DNA of 64,000 bases from Frigoribacterium sp. Leaf415. GTDB lineage: Bacteria; Actinomycetota; Actinomycetes; Actinomycetales; Microbacteriaceae. Of the stretch, positions 23,815 through 31,915 are shown piece by piece. The notes beneath the pieces are model-generated. The model was not told where the DNA came from. It ran no database searches and was given only the letters and a program-made list of their open reading frames with translations. Each line of letters opens with the position of its first letter. Position 1 is the stretch's first letter. A program made the position numbers and the translations under genes. The stretch lies in NCBI RefSeq assembly GCF_001424645.1, contig NZ_LMQR01000001.1:1414699-1478698 (forward strand). The letters run 5' to 3'.

Positions 23815-24339
23815 ATGGTCGATCTGCAGCCGCACTCCCCCGCCTGGGCCGACGACTACCGCCGTGAGGCCGAACGTCTCGCAACCGCCCTCGGCACCCG
23901 CGTCGACGCGCTGGAGCACATCGGCAGCACGGCCGTCCCCGGCCTCTTCGCGAAGCCGATCATCGACGTCGCCGCCCGCACGTCTCCCGGCACCGACCCG
24001 TTCGCCCTCGGCGCCGACCTGATCGACCTCGGCTACGAACGACACGCAGCGGGCCCGAAGACCCACGCGGTCTACGTCCGGCTGCACGGAGCGCGACGCA
24101 CGCACATCCTCCACGCCTTCCGCCCCGACCAGTGGGACGACTGCAACCAGCGACTGTTCCGCGACGCCTTACTGCGCGACCCGGTCGCGCGGCAGCGCTA
24201 CGCGACCCTCAAGGAGGCGCTGGCCGGCCTCGACGACGGACGCGCCTACACAGCCGCCAAGACCGCGCTGATCACCGACCTCGTCACCGATGAGCGAGCG
24301 GCTCGTGGTCTCCCTGCGGTGACGGTGTGGGACAAATGA
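23815..24339 (+). CDS. GrpB (UPF0157) family protein
   Basis: 174 residues. The GrpB family, related to nucleotidyltransferases, is recognised from VDLQPHSPAWADDYRREAERL, LEHIGSTAVPGLFAKPIIDVAAR (the GSTAVPGLxAKPxID signature) and HAVYVRLHGARRTHILHAF. It has all family landmarks and normal length. The biochemical role of the family is not firmly set. The gene starts 7 bases after a -10-like box, so it is probably leaderless. Confidence 0.88.
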   Translation: MVDLQPHSPAWADDYRREAERLATALGTRVDALEHIGSTAVPGLFAKPIIDVAARTSPGTDPFALGADLIDLGYERHAAGPKTHAVYVRLHGARRTHILHAFRPDQWDDCNQRLFRDALLRDPVARQRYATLKEALAGLDDGRAYTAAKTALITDLVTDERAARGLPAVTVWDK

Positions 24340-24377
24340 GCCGCCCCCGTTCGACCACCCCAGCCCGCCGCGCCCGT

Positions 24378-24383
24378 TAGCGT
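24378..24383 (+). promoter_or_regulatory. -10 box for leaderless pentapeptide-protein gene
   Basis: TAGCGT followed by 7 bases and the ATG at 24391. Confidence 0.5.
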
Positions 24384-24390
24384 TGATCCG

Positions 24391-25329
24391 ATGAGCACCC
24401 GCACACGGATCGAGCTGGGCCGACGCGCCGACCTCGGAGCCGACTGCGCCAACTGCTTCGGCCTGTGCTGCGTGGCCCTGGCGTTCACGAAGAGCGCCGA
24501 CTTCCCGTTCGACAAGCCGGCCGGCGACCCCTGCACGAACCTGGACGAGCACGACGGGTGCAGCATCCACCCGCAGTTGCGCGAGCGCGGGTTCAAGGGC
24601 TGCACGGTGTTCGACTGCTTCGGGGCGGGCCAGAAGGTCAGCCGGCAGACGTTCGCCGGGCGCTCGTGGCGTGACGACACCGCGACCCGTGAGGCGATGT
24701 TCTCGACGTTCCCGCTCGTGCGGAGGCTGCACGAGCTGCTCTGGTACCTCGACGAGGCCATCACGCTGGTCGAACGCGAACGCGAGCGCGATCTCGCACG
24801 CGAAGGCGAGCAGGCACACGCCGCCGCGCACGGCCGCACCCGCACCGCCGCCACTCCTGACCCGGACCCATGGCTCGCCGCCTTCGAGCACGTTCGGCGC
24901 CTCACCGACGGCACGCCCGACGACCTGGACGCCCTCGACGTCGACGCCGAGTACGACGCGGTGCGCTCGCTGTTGGTGCAGGCGAGTGAGGTCGCCCGGG
25001 CGTCCGTACCCGCGCCTCCTCGGCGGTCGAGGGGCAAGGGGCCGACGCTCGAGCCGGGGAGCGACCTGATGGGTGTGGCCCTGGCCGGGGAGGATCTGCG
25101 GGGGCGGACGCTCCGCGGCAGCATCGCGATCGCGGCGGACCTGCGCGGGGCCGACCTCGACCGCTGTGACCTGCTCGGTGTCGACGTGCGGGACGCCGAC
25201 CTCGGTGGGGCGGACCTGTCGGGGGCGATCTACTTGACGCAGATGCAGGTAAACAGCGCCCGGGGTGATGCGGCGACGCGCCTGCCCGAGGGCTTCGCGC
25301 GGCCGACGCACTGGGCTGGCGAGAGGTAG
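24391..25329 (+). CDS. Cysteine-rich / pentapeptide-repeat protein
   Basis: 312 residues. The N-terminal 75 residues carry a cysteine set (CANCFGLCC, then single Cys in PCTNLDEHDGCSIH and FKGCTVFDCFG) that looks like a metal-binding or YkgJ-like module. The middle is helical with a charged stretch (ERERERDLAREGEQAHAAAHG). The C-terminal quarter is a short pentapeptide-repeat beta-helix (DLRGADLDRCDLLGVDV, then RDADLGGADLSGA). The combination occurs in actinobacterial proteins of unknown role; pentapeptide helices often act as protein docks or DNA mimics. A one-mismatch dispersed motif lies at 25007-25019. Confidence 0.78.
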   Translation: MSTRTRIELGRRADLGADCANCFGLCCVALAFTKSADFPFDKPAGDPCTNLDEHDGCSIHPQLRERGFKGCTVFDCFGAGQKVSRQTFAGRSWRDDTATREAMFSTFPLVRRLHELLWYLDEAITLVERERERDLAREGEQAHAAAHGRTRTAATPDPDPWLAAFEHVRRLTDGTPDDLDALDVDAEYDAVRSLLVQASEVARASVPAPPRRSRGKGPTLEPGSDLMGVALAGEDLRGRTLRGSIAIAADLRGADLDRCDLLGVDVRDADLGGADLSGAIYLTQMQVNSARGDAATRLPEGFARPTHWAGER

Positions 25330-25364
25330 GACCCACGCCTCTGGTGGCGCCTCCGCAGCAGAGC

Positions 25365-25370
25365 TAGCCT
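25365..25370 (+). promoter_or_regulatory. -10 box for the broken reductase gene
   Basis: TAGCCT followed by 7 bases and the ATG at 25378; the promoter seems intact although the gene is not. Confidence 0.45.
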
Positions 25371-25377
25371 CCCCGGC

Positions 25378-25932
25378 ATGAGGACGCTCACGTACGCCAT
25401 CAACGTCACGCTCGACGGCTGTATCGACCACCGCGAGGGCCGGCCGGATGCCGAGGTCCACCAACTTGCCACGGAGGCTCTCGCGCAGGCCGACGGTCTG
25501 TTGCTGGGTCGGGTCACCTACGAGCTGATGGAGCAGTCCTGGCGTCCGCCCGCCTCCGATGCGTTCCCCGACTGGATGAAGCCCTTCGCCCGGACCATCC
25601 ATGAGATCCCGAAGTACGTGGCGTCGACGACGCTCGAGAGTGTCGACTAGAACGCCGAGCTGCTCGGCGGCGACCTGCGTGAGGCGGTGCGCGAACTGAA
25701 GAGCCGCCCCGGCGGCCCGCTCCGCCTCGGGGGTTCCACCTTCGCCACCGACGTCGTCGGCTGCGGCCTGGTCGACGAGTACGAGTTCACCGTCTACCCC
25801 TGGGTCGCCGGCCACGGCCCCTATCTGCTCGCCGGCCTCCCCCACCCCCTCGACCTCACCCCGACCGCCCGCCACGACCTCGCCTCCGGCGCCGTCGCGA
25901 CGACGTACCGCCCGCGGGTTCTGAGAGGCTGA
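25378..25932 (+). pseudogene. Dihydrofolate reductase-family (RibD C-terminal-like) gene with in-frame TAG
   Basis: The frame reads the family N-terminus (LTYAINVTLDGCIDHREG, LLLGRVTYELMEQSW), then a TAG at 25648-25650. It continues in the same frame with NAELLGGDLREAVRELK, GPLRLGGSTFATDVV and YEFTVYPWVAGHG to 25932. The disrupted codon comes after Asp, where relatives usually have Trp before Asn (DWN), so a single TGG to TAG change explains it. The total length without the stop would be about 184 residues, normal for the family. Either a recent pseudogene or, less likely, a read-through gene. Confidence 0.85.
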
Positions 25933-25961
25933 AGCAGTTGCGTCCACATGGGCCAAGTCAA

Positions 25962-25974
25962 GGAGGCGCGGGTC
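25962..25974 (+). repeat. Dispersed 13-base motif, intergenic
   Basis: Exact GGAGGCGCGGGTC, 30 bases after the end of the broken reductase gene. It is the last exact copy before the Mrr gene. Confidence 0.85.
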
Positions 25975-26082
25975 GTCATCGCGCGAAGCCCCAGCTCACC
26001 AGCTGCCCCCGGCTGTACGGGCATGCGCTGGACCTCGCCGATCGAGAACTGTCGCCTCTTTTTTTGTAGGTGATCGCCTCAG

Positions 26083-27036
26083 GTGAGGCAGAGTGTCCAC
26101 GTGACATCCGTAGACCACGATTCCGTGTCCATCGTCCCGATCTGGCCGGCGTTCGTCGTCCCTGTCCTCCATGTTCTCGAGTCCGGTAGCACTCTCCATC
26201 GGAAGGACCTGGTCGACGGCGCTGCCGACGACTTGCAACTGTCAGCACCGGCCCGCGCGGAAACTCTTAACTCAGGTGGTTTTCGATATGAGCAACGCAT
26301 TGGCTGGGCCATAAGCCACTTGACGAAGGCCGGTTGGATCACGCGTCCTTCGCGAGCCCATTACGCGATCTCGGACGAGGGCCGTAGGGGACTCGCGAAG
26401 TACCCCGGTGGCTTTGATTACGCTTTGGGCAAGGCTGTCTTTGCCCCGTTCTGGCCAGAACGTCGAAGCAGCGAATCGACTCCTGAGCTCCAGTTGGACG
26501 TGCAAGACGCCGTAGACATCCTCGACCCGGTCGAGCAGATCGCCGATGGCATCAGCCGCATCGAGGATGAGGTTGGCATCGAACTGCTGTCGCGGCTTCG
26601 AGAAAGCCACCCGGACTTCTTCGAGCAGGCCGTGGTCGATCTGCTGCTTGCAATGGGTTACGGAGGTGCGGAGCAGCGCGGTACTCGAATCGGCGGGTCG
26701 GGCGACGCGGGCATCGACGGTGTCATCGATCAAGATGCCCTTGGTCTTGACCGTATCTACGTCCAGGCCAAGCGGTACAAAGAGGGCAGCAACATCGGGC
26801 GCGAAACCATTCAAGCCTTCGTAGGCGCCTTGCAAGGTTTCGGCGCAACTCGAGGAATCTTCCTGACAACCAGTGCCTTCACGCCACTCGCCATCACCTA
26901 CGCCGACAACGTCCAATCACGGGTGATTCTGATTGATGGGCAGCGACTCGTAGCCTTGATGATCAAGTACCGCGTGGGCGTGCAAGTCAAGAAGACGTAT
27001 ACAGCCGTTGAGATCGACGCCGACTTCTTCGACTGA
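26083..27036 (+). CDS. mrr: Mrr-type restriction endonuclease (type IV)
   Basis: 317 residues from GTG 26083 (AGGTGAT 8 bases upstream; GTG 26101 is an alternative). Residues about 10-115 form the Mrr_N winged-helix domain (WPAFVVPVLHVLESGS, RIGWAISHLTKAGWI, YAISDEGRRGLA). Residues about 175-300 form the Mrr catalytic domain with the PD-(D/E)xK core: FEQAVVDLLLAMGYGG, GGSGDAGIDGVIDQD and YVQAKRYKEG. Mrr enzymes cut DNA carrying foreign methylation. Codon use is less G+C-biased than neighbouring core genes. It lies between two broken reductase copies and may have been acquired. Confidence 0.9.
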   Translation: MRQSVHVTSVDHDSVSIVPIWPAFVVPVLHVLESGSTLHRKDLVDGAADDLQLSAPARAETLNSGGFRYEQRIGWAISHLTKAGWITRPSRAHYAISDEGRRGLAKYPGGFDYALGKAVFAPFWPERRSSESTPELQLDVQDAVDILDPVEQIADGISRIEDEVGIELLSRLRESHPDFFEQAVVDLLLAMGYGGAEQRGTRIGGSGDAGIDGVIDQDALGLDRIYVQAKRYKEGSNIGRETIQAFVGALQGFGATRGIFLTTSAFTPLAITYADNVQSRVILIDGQRLVALMIKYRVGVQVKKTYTAVEIDADFFD

Positions 27037-27096
27037 CTGTCGTCCACTAGCGGGAATTGCGACAATTCCAGCTAGAACGACCCCGCGAGGATGAAT

Positions 27097-27975
27097 TCAG
27101 CGTCGATGGCCGTCCTGGTGGAGGACGGTGTCAACCGCGAGCGCGGCGCAGACTACAAGTGCTAGCAATGGCCCCTCGAGTGACCGGTGGAGTTCAAGAA
27201 CATAGTTGTCAGCCTTGGTCCAATTCTGCTTCGTGAAACCAGCCCACGTCTTGGTGATGCGGCCCAATTCGGAGCCGTGATTGTCTTGAATGCTGAAATC
27301 CCATGCCTGCCAGCTCTCAGCATTGATAGTGCCGAGGGTCATACCCTCGGACTCCATCCGGAATCGGACGTTGAACTTGCCGCCGAGGACAGACGCCATC
27401 ATCCCCAAGTTCTCCTGCACGATCTGTCCGACATGCGAGCCGTCTTCCCCCATGACAACGACTTTCGATTTGAGCATTGTCGCCGGGCGCGTGAGCGTGA
27501 ACACAGGCTGGCCATTCGCATCGACTACTTGGAGCCTCTTGGTGCCGTTCTCGCGACCGACGACCATTCGCGACATGCTCGTTCCGAACTCGCGCACACC
27601 ACCAACCTTGTGGCCGTACTGGTCGTAGACCCCGTATTCAGCTCGCCTCTCGAAGAGCTTGGCCTTCTGGTTCACGACCAGCAGCCGCTCGGTCAGGAGC
27701 GTGCCACCGCCTGAGCCTGCTCGACCTTCTAAACCCAGCTTCTGCACCTGACGCTGGACCTTCAGGTCGGCTGGAGCGCTCAAAACGGATCGATCATCCC
27801 CCTCGTCACCCTTCGCAATCATTGGGACTTCGGGCGGTGACGCGACGACTGGCGGATCTATCGATTGTTGGCCCGAGGCACTGACATGCTGGGTCCACTG
27901 GAATCCGTCCCAGTATCGGTGTTCAAACCGCGCAAACGGATCTGGAAACCAGCCTGCGGGCGCGGTGGAAGTCAT
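27097..27975 (-). CDS. DUF2510 / LURP-one (scramblase-like) protein
   Basis: 292 residues from ATG 27975; the open frame extends further upstream but only as a shadow of the next genes. A DUF2510 module lies at about 6-32 (AGWFPDPFARFEHRYWDGFQWTQHV, cut here as AGWFPDPFARFEH and RYWDGFQWTQHV). The phospholipid-scramblase/LURP-one beta-barrel follows from about residue 65 to 255 (LLVVNQKAKLFERRAEYGVYD, then KVVVMGEDGSHVGQIVQEN and FNVRFRMESEGMTLGTI, with a WAGFTKQNW segment). A weakly hydrophobic C-terminal stretch (LLALVVCAALAVD) could anchor it. The function of bacterial members is unknown. Base composition is slightly lower in G+C than the core. Confidence 0.8.
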   Translation of the reverse strand: MTSTAPAGWFPDPFARFEHRYWDGFQWTQHVSASGQQSIDPPVVASPPEVPMIAKGDEGDDRSVLSAPADLKVQRQVQKLGLEGRAGSGGGTLLTERLLVVNQKAKLFERRAEYGVYDQYGHKVGGVREFGTSMSRMVVGRENGTKRLQVVDANGQPVFTLTRPATMLKSKVVVMGEDGSHVGQIVQENLGMMASVLGGKFNVRFRMESEGMTLGTINAESWQAWDFSIQDNHGSELGRITKTWAGFTKQNWTKADNYVLELHRSLEGPLLALVVCAALAVDTVLHQDGHRR

Positions 27976-28208
27976 ATCACGGAGGCTAACAGCGAGGACA
28001 GAAGCCATCGCCGCGTCCGGCGCTAGACAAGGCATCGGCAGCGGTGGCTGACGCCGCAACGGACAAGCGCGACGGGCTCGAGAGGGTGAGTGCCATGGAC
28101 ATGGTGATCTCCTTCGATGGTGGTCACTGAGACAAGGGATACGCCGAACACCGGCGTGGTGAAGAGGGAGAAAAGGGGCGGACTGACACCACGGCGACCG
28201 CAACGGCC

Positions 28209-28919
28209 TCAGTCGTCCCGAAGCCCAGGCAGGCCGACCGTCACGAACAACGCCGTCGAGAGCATCGCCGCAGCCGCCACCGCGATGGCGTCCCCCGCGA
28301 TCCGCGCGCCCCACTTGCCCTGCTGCAGCTCGCGCCCGCGGGTGTAGACGTCGCCCGACCACGGGATGTCCCGGTGCAGCGCCGGCAGCGCCCCACTCGC
28401 CGACACCAGTGCCGCTAGGGCGGCGGTGCGCACCGACGGATCGGCACCCTCTGCGAGGACGCTCCTCAGCGACGCGACGAGTTCGCCCCGCCGACCCGCG
28501 CCTCCTGCCCCCTCGGCAAGGCGCAGCCGAGAGCCGGGGATGAAGCCGAGCGTCGTCGTCTTCTCGCGGAGCAGCGCACCACGCGCCACCAGCCGGTCGA
28601 GGGTCAGCGCCCGCAGCGCCGGACCGATCTCGAGCACGAGCGAGTACGCGTCCGTCGGCTTGCGCTCGACCCGCTGCCAGGTGCCGAGCAGCAGCTCGTC
28701 CGTCGGCGCCGCGGAGGACGTCACCCGCACCTGCCTCCCCCGCAGCGTGGTCTTCCGGTCGATGTCGACCGCGCCGGACAGCGCCAGCTCGGTCAGCACC
28801 GCCCCGGCCAAGACGTGGAACAGCGGAGACCCCTCGCTGTGGATCGATCCCGACCGAGGGTCGAACAGCACGAGCAGCAGGTCCTCGGCCAGTGTGGGCG
28901 CGAGCGTCGTCTCGCTCAT
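28209..28919 (-). CDS. GPP34 (GOLPH3-like) family protein
   Basis: 236 residues from ATG 28919 (overlaps the MerR-gene stop by ATGA). The GPP34 pattern is visible: TLAEDLLLVLFDPRSG, LAGAVLTELALSGAVDID, then LVARGALLREKTTTLGF and a helical C-terminus. Eukaryotic GOLPH3/Vps74 binds phosphoinositides and glycosyltransferases at the Golgi; the role of the actinobacterial family is not established. The C-terminal hydrophobic stretch (AIAVAAAAMLSTALFVTVGLP) suggests membrane contact. An exact dispersed motif (28493-28505) encodes EGAGGAGRRGE in a loop. It is translationally coupled to, and presumably controlled by, the MerR-type regulator. Confidence 0.87.
   Translation of the reverse strand: MSETTLAPTLAEDLLLVLFDPRSGSIHSEGSPLFHVLAGAVLTELALSGAVDIDRKTTLRGRQVRVTSSAAPTDELLLGTWQRVERKPTDAYSLVLEIGPALRALTLDRLVARGALLREKTTTLGFIPGSRLRLAEGAGGAGRRGELVASLRSVLAEGADPSVRTAALAALVSASGALPALHRDIPWSGDVYTRGRELQQGKWGARIAGDAIAVAAAAMLSTALFVTVGLPGLRDD
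28493..28505 (-). repeat. Dispersed 13-base motif in GPP34 gene
   Basis: Exact GACCCGCGCCTCC, giving a Gly-rich loop in the GPP34 protein. It is the last exact copy before the A+T-rich island. Confidence 0.83.
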
Positions 28920-29794
28920 CGCCGGCCTCCCTCGGAGTCGGAACCCGAGGAGGCGCGGCTCGGCCCGGTGCCGCCACCCGGGTCCCCGACACCGGTCGCC
29001 TCGCCACCGATCGCCTGGGCACCGCAAGGCGTCTCGGCGGCATCGAGTGCCGCTTCGAGCGCGGCCAGCTCGTCGAGCTTGCCGGCACCGATCAGTGACG
29101 CCCGGTAGAGCACCTCGCGCTGGGCACCGTTGTACAGCTCGGCGACCGCCTCGGTCACGGTGTGCTGAGCGAACGCCGCACCCCGCGGAGCCCGCTCGCC
29201 CGGGGCACCCAACCACTCGTACCGCTGGGTCACCGCCGCCAGCACGGGAGCGTACTGCTCCCCCAGCCGCCGCCGCGTCTCGCGGTCGGCGTCGTCGGCG
29301 AGCCCGTCGAGCTCGGCGTCGGCAGCGGTCTTGGGCGAGTCGATGAGCATCTGCTTCAGGTCGTCCATCGCCCCCTCGTCGAACACCTTCGACCAGATCA
29401 GCAGCAGCGACTGGTCGGCTTCGCTGAGGTCGCGTCCCGCTTCGGCGAACCCGGCAGGCAAGGAGGCGCTGGTCCGGTTCTCGAGAATCGCCGCCAGCTC
29501 GGCGCGGATGCGTTGCAGCCGCTCGATGGTGGCGGCGAGTTCGGCGTCGATGGTGCGGAGGGCGCCGGCGGGGTCGTCGACGGACGAGCCGATCGATTCG
29601 ATCTGGGCGAGCGGGACGCCGAGGTCGGTCAGGCGGGTGATCTGCAGGAGGCGCACGAGGTGCCGTACCTCGTACTGCTTGTACCCGTTCGTCAGCCGCT
29701 CGGGCTCGTCGAGCAGCCCGAGCTGGTGGTAGTACCGCACCGACTTGACGGTCGTGCCGGCCAGCTCGGCCAGCTCGCGTGTGCTCCAGGCCAC
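28916..29794 (-). CDS. MerR-family transcriptional regulator
   Basis: 292 residues. The N-terminal MerR DNA-binding domain reads STRELAELAGTTVKSVRYYHQLGLL, YKQYEVRHLVRLLQI, followed by the dimer helix (about 80-110). The C-terminal half is a TipAS-like helical region without obvious metal cysteines, so it is of the drug- or ligand-binding sort. The tail is Gly/Ser-rich and holds a variant dispersed motif (28948-28962). It heads an operon with the GPP34 gene and is preceded by a typical MerR promoter with a 19-base spacer. Confidence 0.9.
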   Translation of the reverse strand: MAWSTRELAELAGTTVKSVRYYHQLGLLDEPERLTNGYKQYEVRHLVRLLQITRLTDLGVPLAQIESIGSSVDDPAGALRTIDAELAATIERLQRIRAELAAILENRTSASLPAGFAEAGRDLSEADQSLLLIWSKVFDEGAMDDLKQMLIDSPKTAADAELDGLADDADRETRRRLGEQYAPVLAAVTQRYEWLGAPGERAPRGAAFAQHTVTEAVAELYNGAQREVLYRASLIGAGKLDELAALEAALDAAETPCGAQAIGGEATGVGDPGGGTGPSRASSGSDSEGGRR

Positions 29795-29840
29795 GGGAGG
29801 CTCCTCTCGGTCACGCCGGCTCGGTGCCGGCGTGTGACCA

Positions 29841-29871
29841 AGTAGAGACCATGCCCTTGGGGCAGGGTCAA
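29841..29871 (-). promoter_or_regulatory. MerR-type promoter with 19-base spacer and operator
   Basis: Read leftward: -35 TTGACC (29871-29866), inverted repeat CTGCCCcaaGGGCATG (29865-29850) and -10 TCTACT (29846-29841). The spacer is 19 bases instead of 17, the hallmark of promoters remodelled by MerR proteins. Confidence 0.75.
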
Positions 29872-29916
29872 GAGGGTTCCTGATTGGCCCGGGTCACCCG
29901 CGACTCCGGAAGGGCA

Positions 29917-30180
29917 TGCCTGGCGTCCGCCCGCCTCGGAGGCGTTCCCCAACTGGATTCAGCCTTTTGCGGGGCCATTTACTAGATCCCCAAGTACGTT
30001 GCGTCGACTACGCTCAGAGCGCCGACTCGAACGCCGAGCTGCTCGGAGGCGACATGCTTGAGCCAGTACGCGAGCTGAAGAGCCACCCCGGAGGCCCGCT
30101 CCCCGCTGGAGGCGCCACCTTTGCCACCGACGTCGTCGGCTGGGACCAGGTCGACGAGTACAAGTTCACCGTCTAGCCTG
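29917..30180 (+). pseudogene. Decayed second copy of the reductase-family gene
   Basis: The DNA matches part of the copy at 25378-25932: TGGCGTCCGCCCGCCT, then the AAGTACGTTGCGTCGAC segment, and NAELLGGDMLEPVRELKSHPGGPL and FATDVVGWDQVDEYKFTV in translation. The N-terminal third is missing, the frame has an early TAG (in the ttactagatcc segment) and stops again at 30177-30179. The codon that is TAG in copy 1 is TCG here, where Trp is expected. Same orientation as copy 1, about 4.3 kb away. Confidence 0.8.
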
Positions 30181-30511
30181 GGGCACCGGCCTTATTCAGC
30201 CCTCACCCCGACTCTTCATCCGCAATTTCACCTCGAGCACCTATACGAAGACCAAGCAGCCGCGCCTTGCTTCCTGGAACAATTTACACGTACCCAGCTG
30301 CATCTAGTTCCCGATCATCTACGGGGCCAGGCGACAAGGCAGGACGGACACAGCTCATCTAGTGCGGGCTGCAACTCTTGCCTAGACCCTGCCAAAATGT
30401 GGCAACACTTTTTTCCTTTTTGCAGACGATAGCCTCAGGCCGATTTCCACGCTGCCGCGACGCATAGCAAGGCTTAGCAGGTCTCACGACTCTTGCAAGC
30501 AGTGCCCCATG
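30181..30511. other. Gene-free, A+T-richer spacer at island edge
   Basis: No credible gene. It holds decayed sequence following the reductase remnant, then a T-rich stretch (30408-30422) and GATAGCCTCAGG. The last part resembles the stretch just upstream of mrr (TTTTTTTGTAGGTGATCGCC at 26058). Confidence 0.5.
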
Positions 30512-31915
30512 CTAAAACTGCCATGGAGCTGAGACCAGCGTCGCCAGCGTCTTGCGGGCGACTGGATTGAGCGGGCGGTCAGCGTTTCTTGCCTGCCAGG
30601 CTGCGATTTCAAGACTCACGCCATAACGCCGGCTTAATTCGCGCACTGCGATCATGATGTCGCCCCGATCCTGGCTAACGTCGAAAGCCTCACGAGCCGT
30701 TGAGCGTGGAATGAGCAGCTCTGCAGCGAACGCCCTGGCTCTCCGTTCAACCCGTGGATTCGCTCTGCCGCCTAGGACCTCAGCCGCAGGCAGCGCCTCG
30801 TGCCTATCAAGAATCAGGTGCGCTATCTCATGAGCGATGCTTGCATTTCGACCCACTTCAGAATTACTGTGACGGCCATCGCGATTGATGACAACTACAG
30901 GGCCATATTCCTCACCCCACGCTGCCACAGCATCGATTCCTTCGACCCCAAGAGATACTTCTCTATACTCGACTCCGAGCCGATTCAGCAGGGCGCCGGG
31001 GTCGAGTCGCTCGTGAGGGGAGAGGCCGAGGACCGAACGGGTGCGCTGGGCAACCCAGTGCCCCTGGGCATAAGGAACGAGAACGGCGACTTCCTCGGAG
31101 TCAACCAAAACCCGCTCCATGAGCTCATCTACGGCCGTATGGCTACCGCGGCGAGCTGACGCAATTTCAGCCAGAACAGCAGCAACAGTCTCGCTCGGGA
31201 GCTCAGACGCCATACGGGCTGCCGCCAACACCTCGCTCCTGGCGACCGCGTCCGCAAGAGATCGGCCGTTGTGCTGGAAACGCCAATTTGCCAGGACTGC
31301 GGGCGCTTCGCGAGATGTCAGCCCGGTTACCTGTTTCACAATGTCCGCTTCTACAGAGGAATTTCGACTGCGCCACGACTTGACTGCGCGGACACTCCGC
31401 GCGTCTGTGCCGGCCTCTATCTTGGCAGCTATCTCTTCACCAATCGAAACTAGGAACTGCTCTACCAAGATCCATCTCCTGAATCGGTGATGAGAATCCT
31501 GCGTAAGGATGTGCCCGCCGAGCCCCTCCCTCCAAACAATGAGGGAAGGCGGTAACGTCCCAGGTAACGCTCTAGCAAAATCGTGAGTCTCTCTGAACTC
31601 CCAAAGAGCCATCTCATAATCTTCTGCCAGGCTTCCTGATGAGTTCGACACAACTTTAGCTGGTGTCAAATCCCATGAACTGGTTGGCTCAGCCGCGAAG
31701 GGTAAGCCGTCGTCCACTGAAATGGCTAACCAGTTCGAGGCGAGCCATTCGAGCAATTCGACCCAAGTCCACTTAAATTCCGCCGAGCCCCAGAAAAGAT
31801 TGCCGTTGGCAAACAGCCGCAGGCTCCCTCGAGATAAAGACGCAGCTGTAACTTTTCCAAGAGGTTCTTCCCAAGCGAAATCGACTGAAAGCGCGGATTC
31901 GTTCACTTCAGCCAT
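30512..31915 (-). CDS. ImmA/IrrE-family metallo-endopeptidase
   Basis: 467 residues from ATG 31915; the longer frame upstream overlaps the small gene. The C-terminal domain has the zinc motif HEIAHLILDRHE, with RRARAFAAELLIPRS downstream. The ImmA/IrrE family cleaves repressors in phage, ICE and stress systems. The N-terminal 200 residues (FAWEEPLGKVTAASLSRGSL, FKWTWVELLEWLASNWLA) are an unrecognised domain that may sense DNA or a partner. Lower G+C and codon bias than the flanks indicate transfer. It overlaps the preceding small gene by 13 bases, so the two are coupled. No HTH repressor target is seen nearby. Confidence 0.85.
   Translation of the reverse strand: MAEVNESALSVDFAWEEPLGKVTAASLSRGSLRLFANGNLFWGSAEFKWTWVELLEWLASNWLAISVDDGLPFAAEPTSSWDLTPAKVVSNSSGSLAEDYEMALWEFRETHDFARALPGTLPPSLIVWREGLGGHILTQDSHHRFRRWILVEQFLVSIGEEIAAKIEAGTDARSVRAVKSWRSRNSSVEADIVKQVTGLTSREAPAVLANWRFQHNGRSLADAVARSEVLAAARMASELPSETVAAVLAEIASARRGSHTAVDELMERVLVDSEEVAVLVPYAQGHWVAQRTRSVLGLSPHERLDPGALLNRLGVEYREVSLGVEGIDAVAAWGEEYGPVVVINRDGRHSNSEVGRNASIAHEIAHLILDRHEALPAAEVLGGRANPRVERRARAFAAELLIPRSTAREAFDVSQDRGDIMIAVRELSRRYGVSLEIAAWQARNADRPLNPVARKTLATLVSAPWQF

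Noticed and set aside
27976..29088. Long upstream extension of the scramblase-like gene
   Set aside because: The extra codons are antisense-frame shadow of GPP34 and MerR genes; DUF2510 normally starts right after the methionine at 27975.
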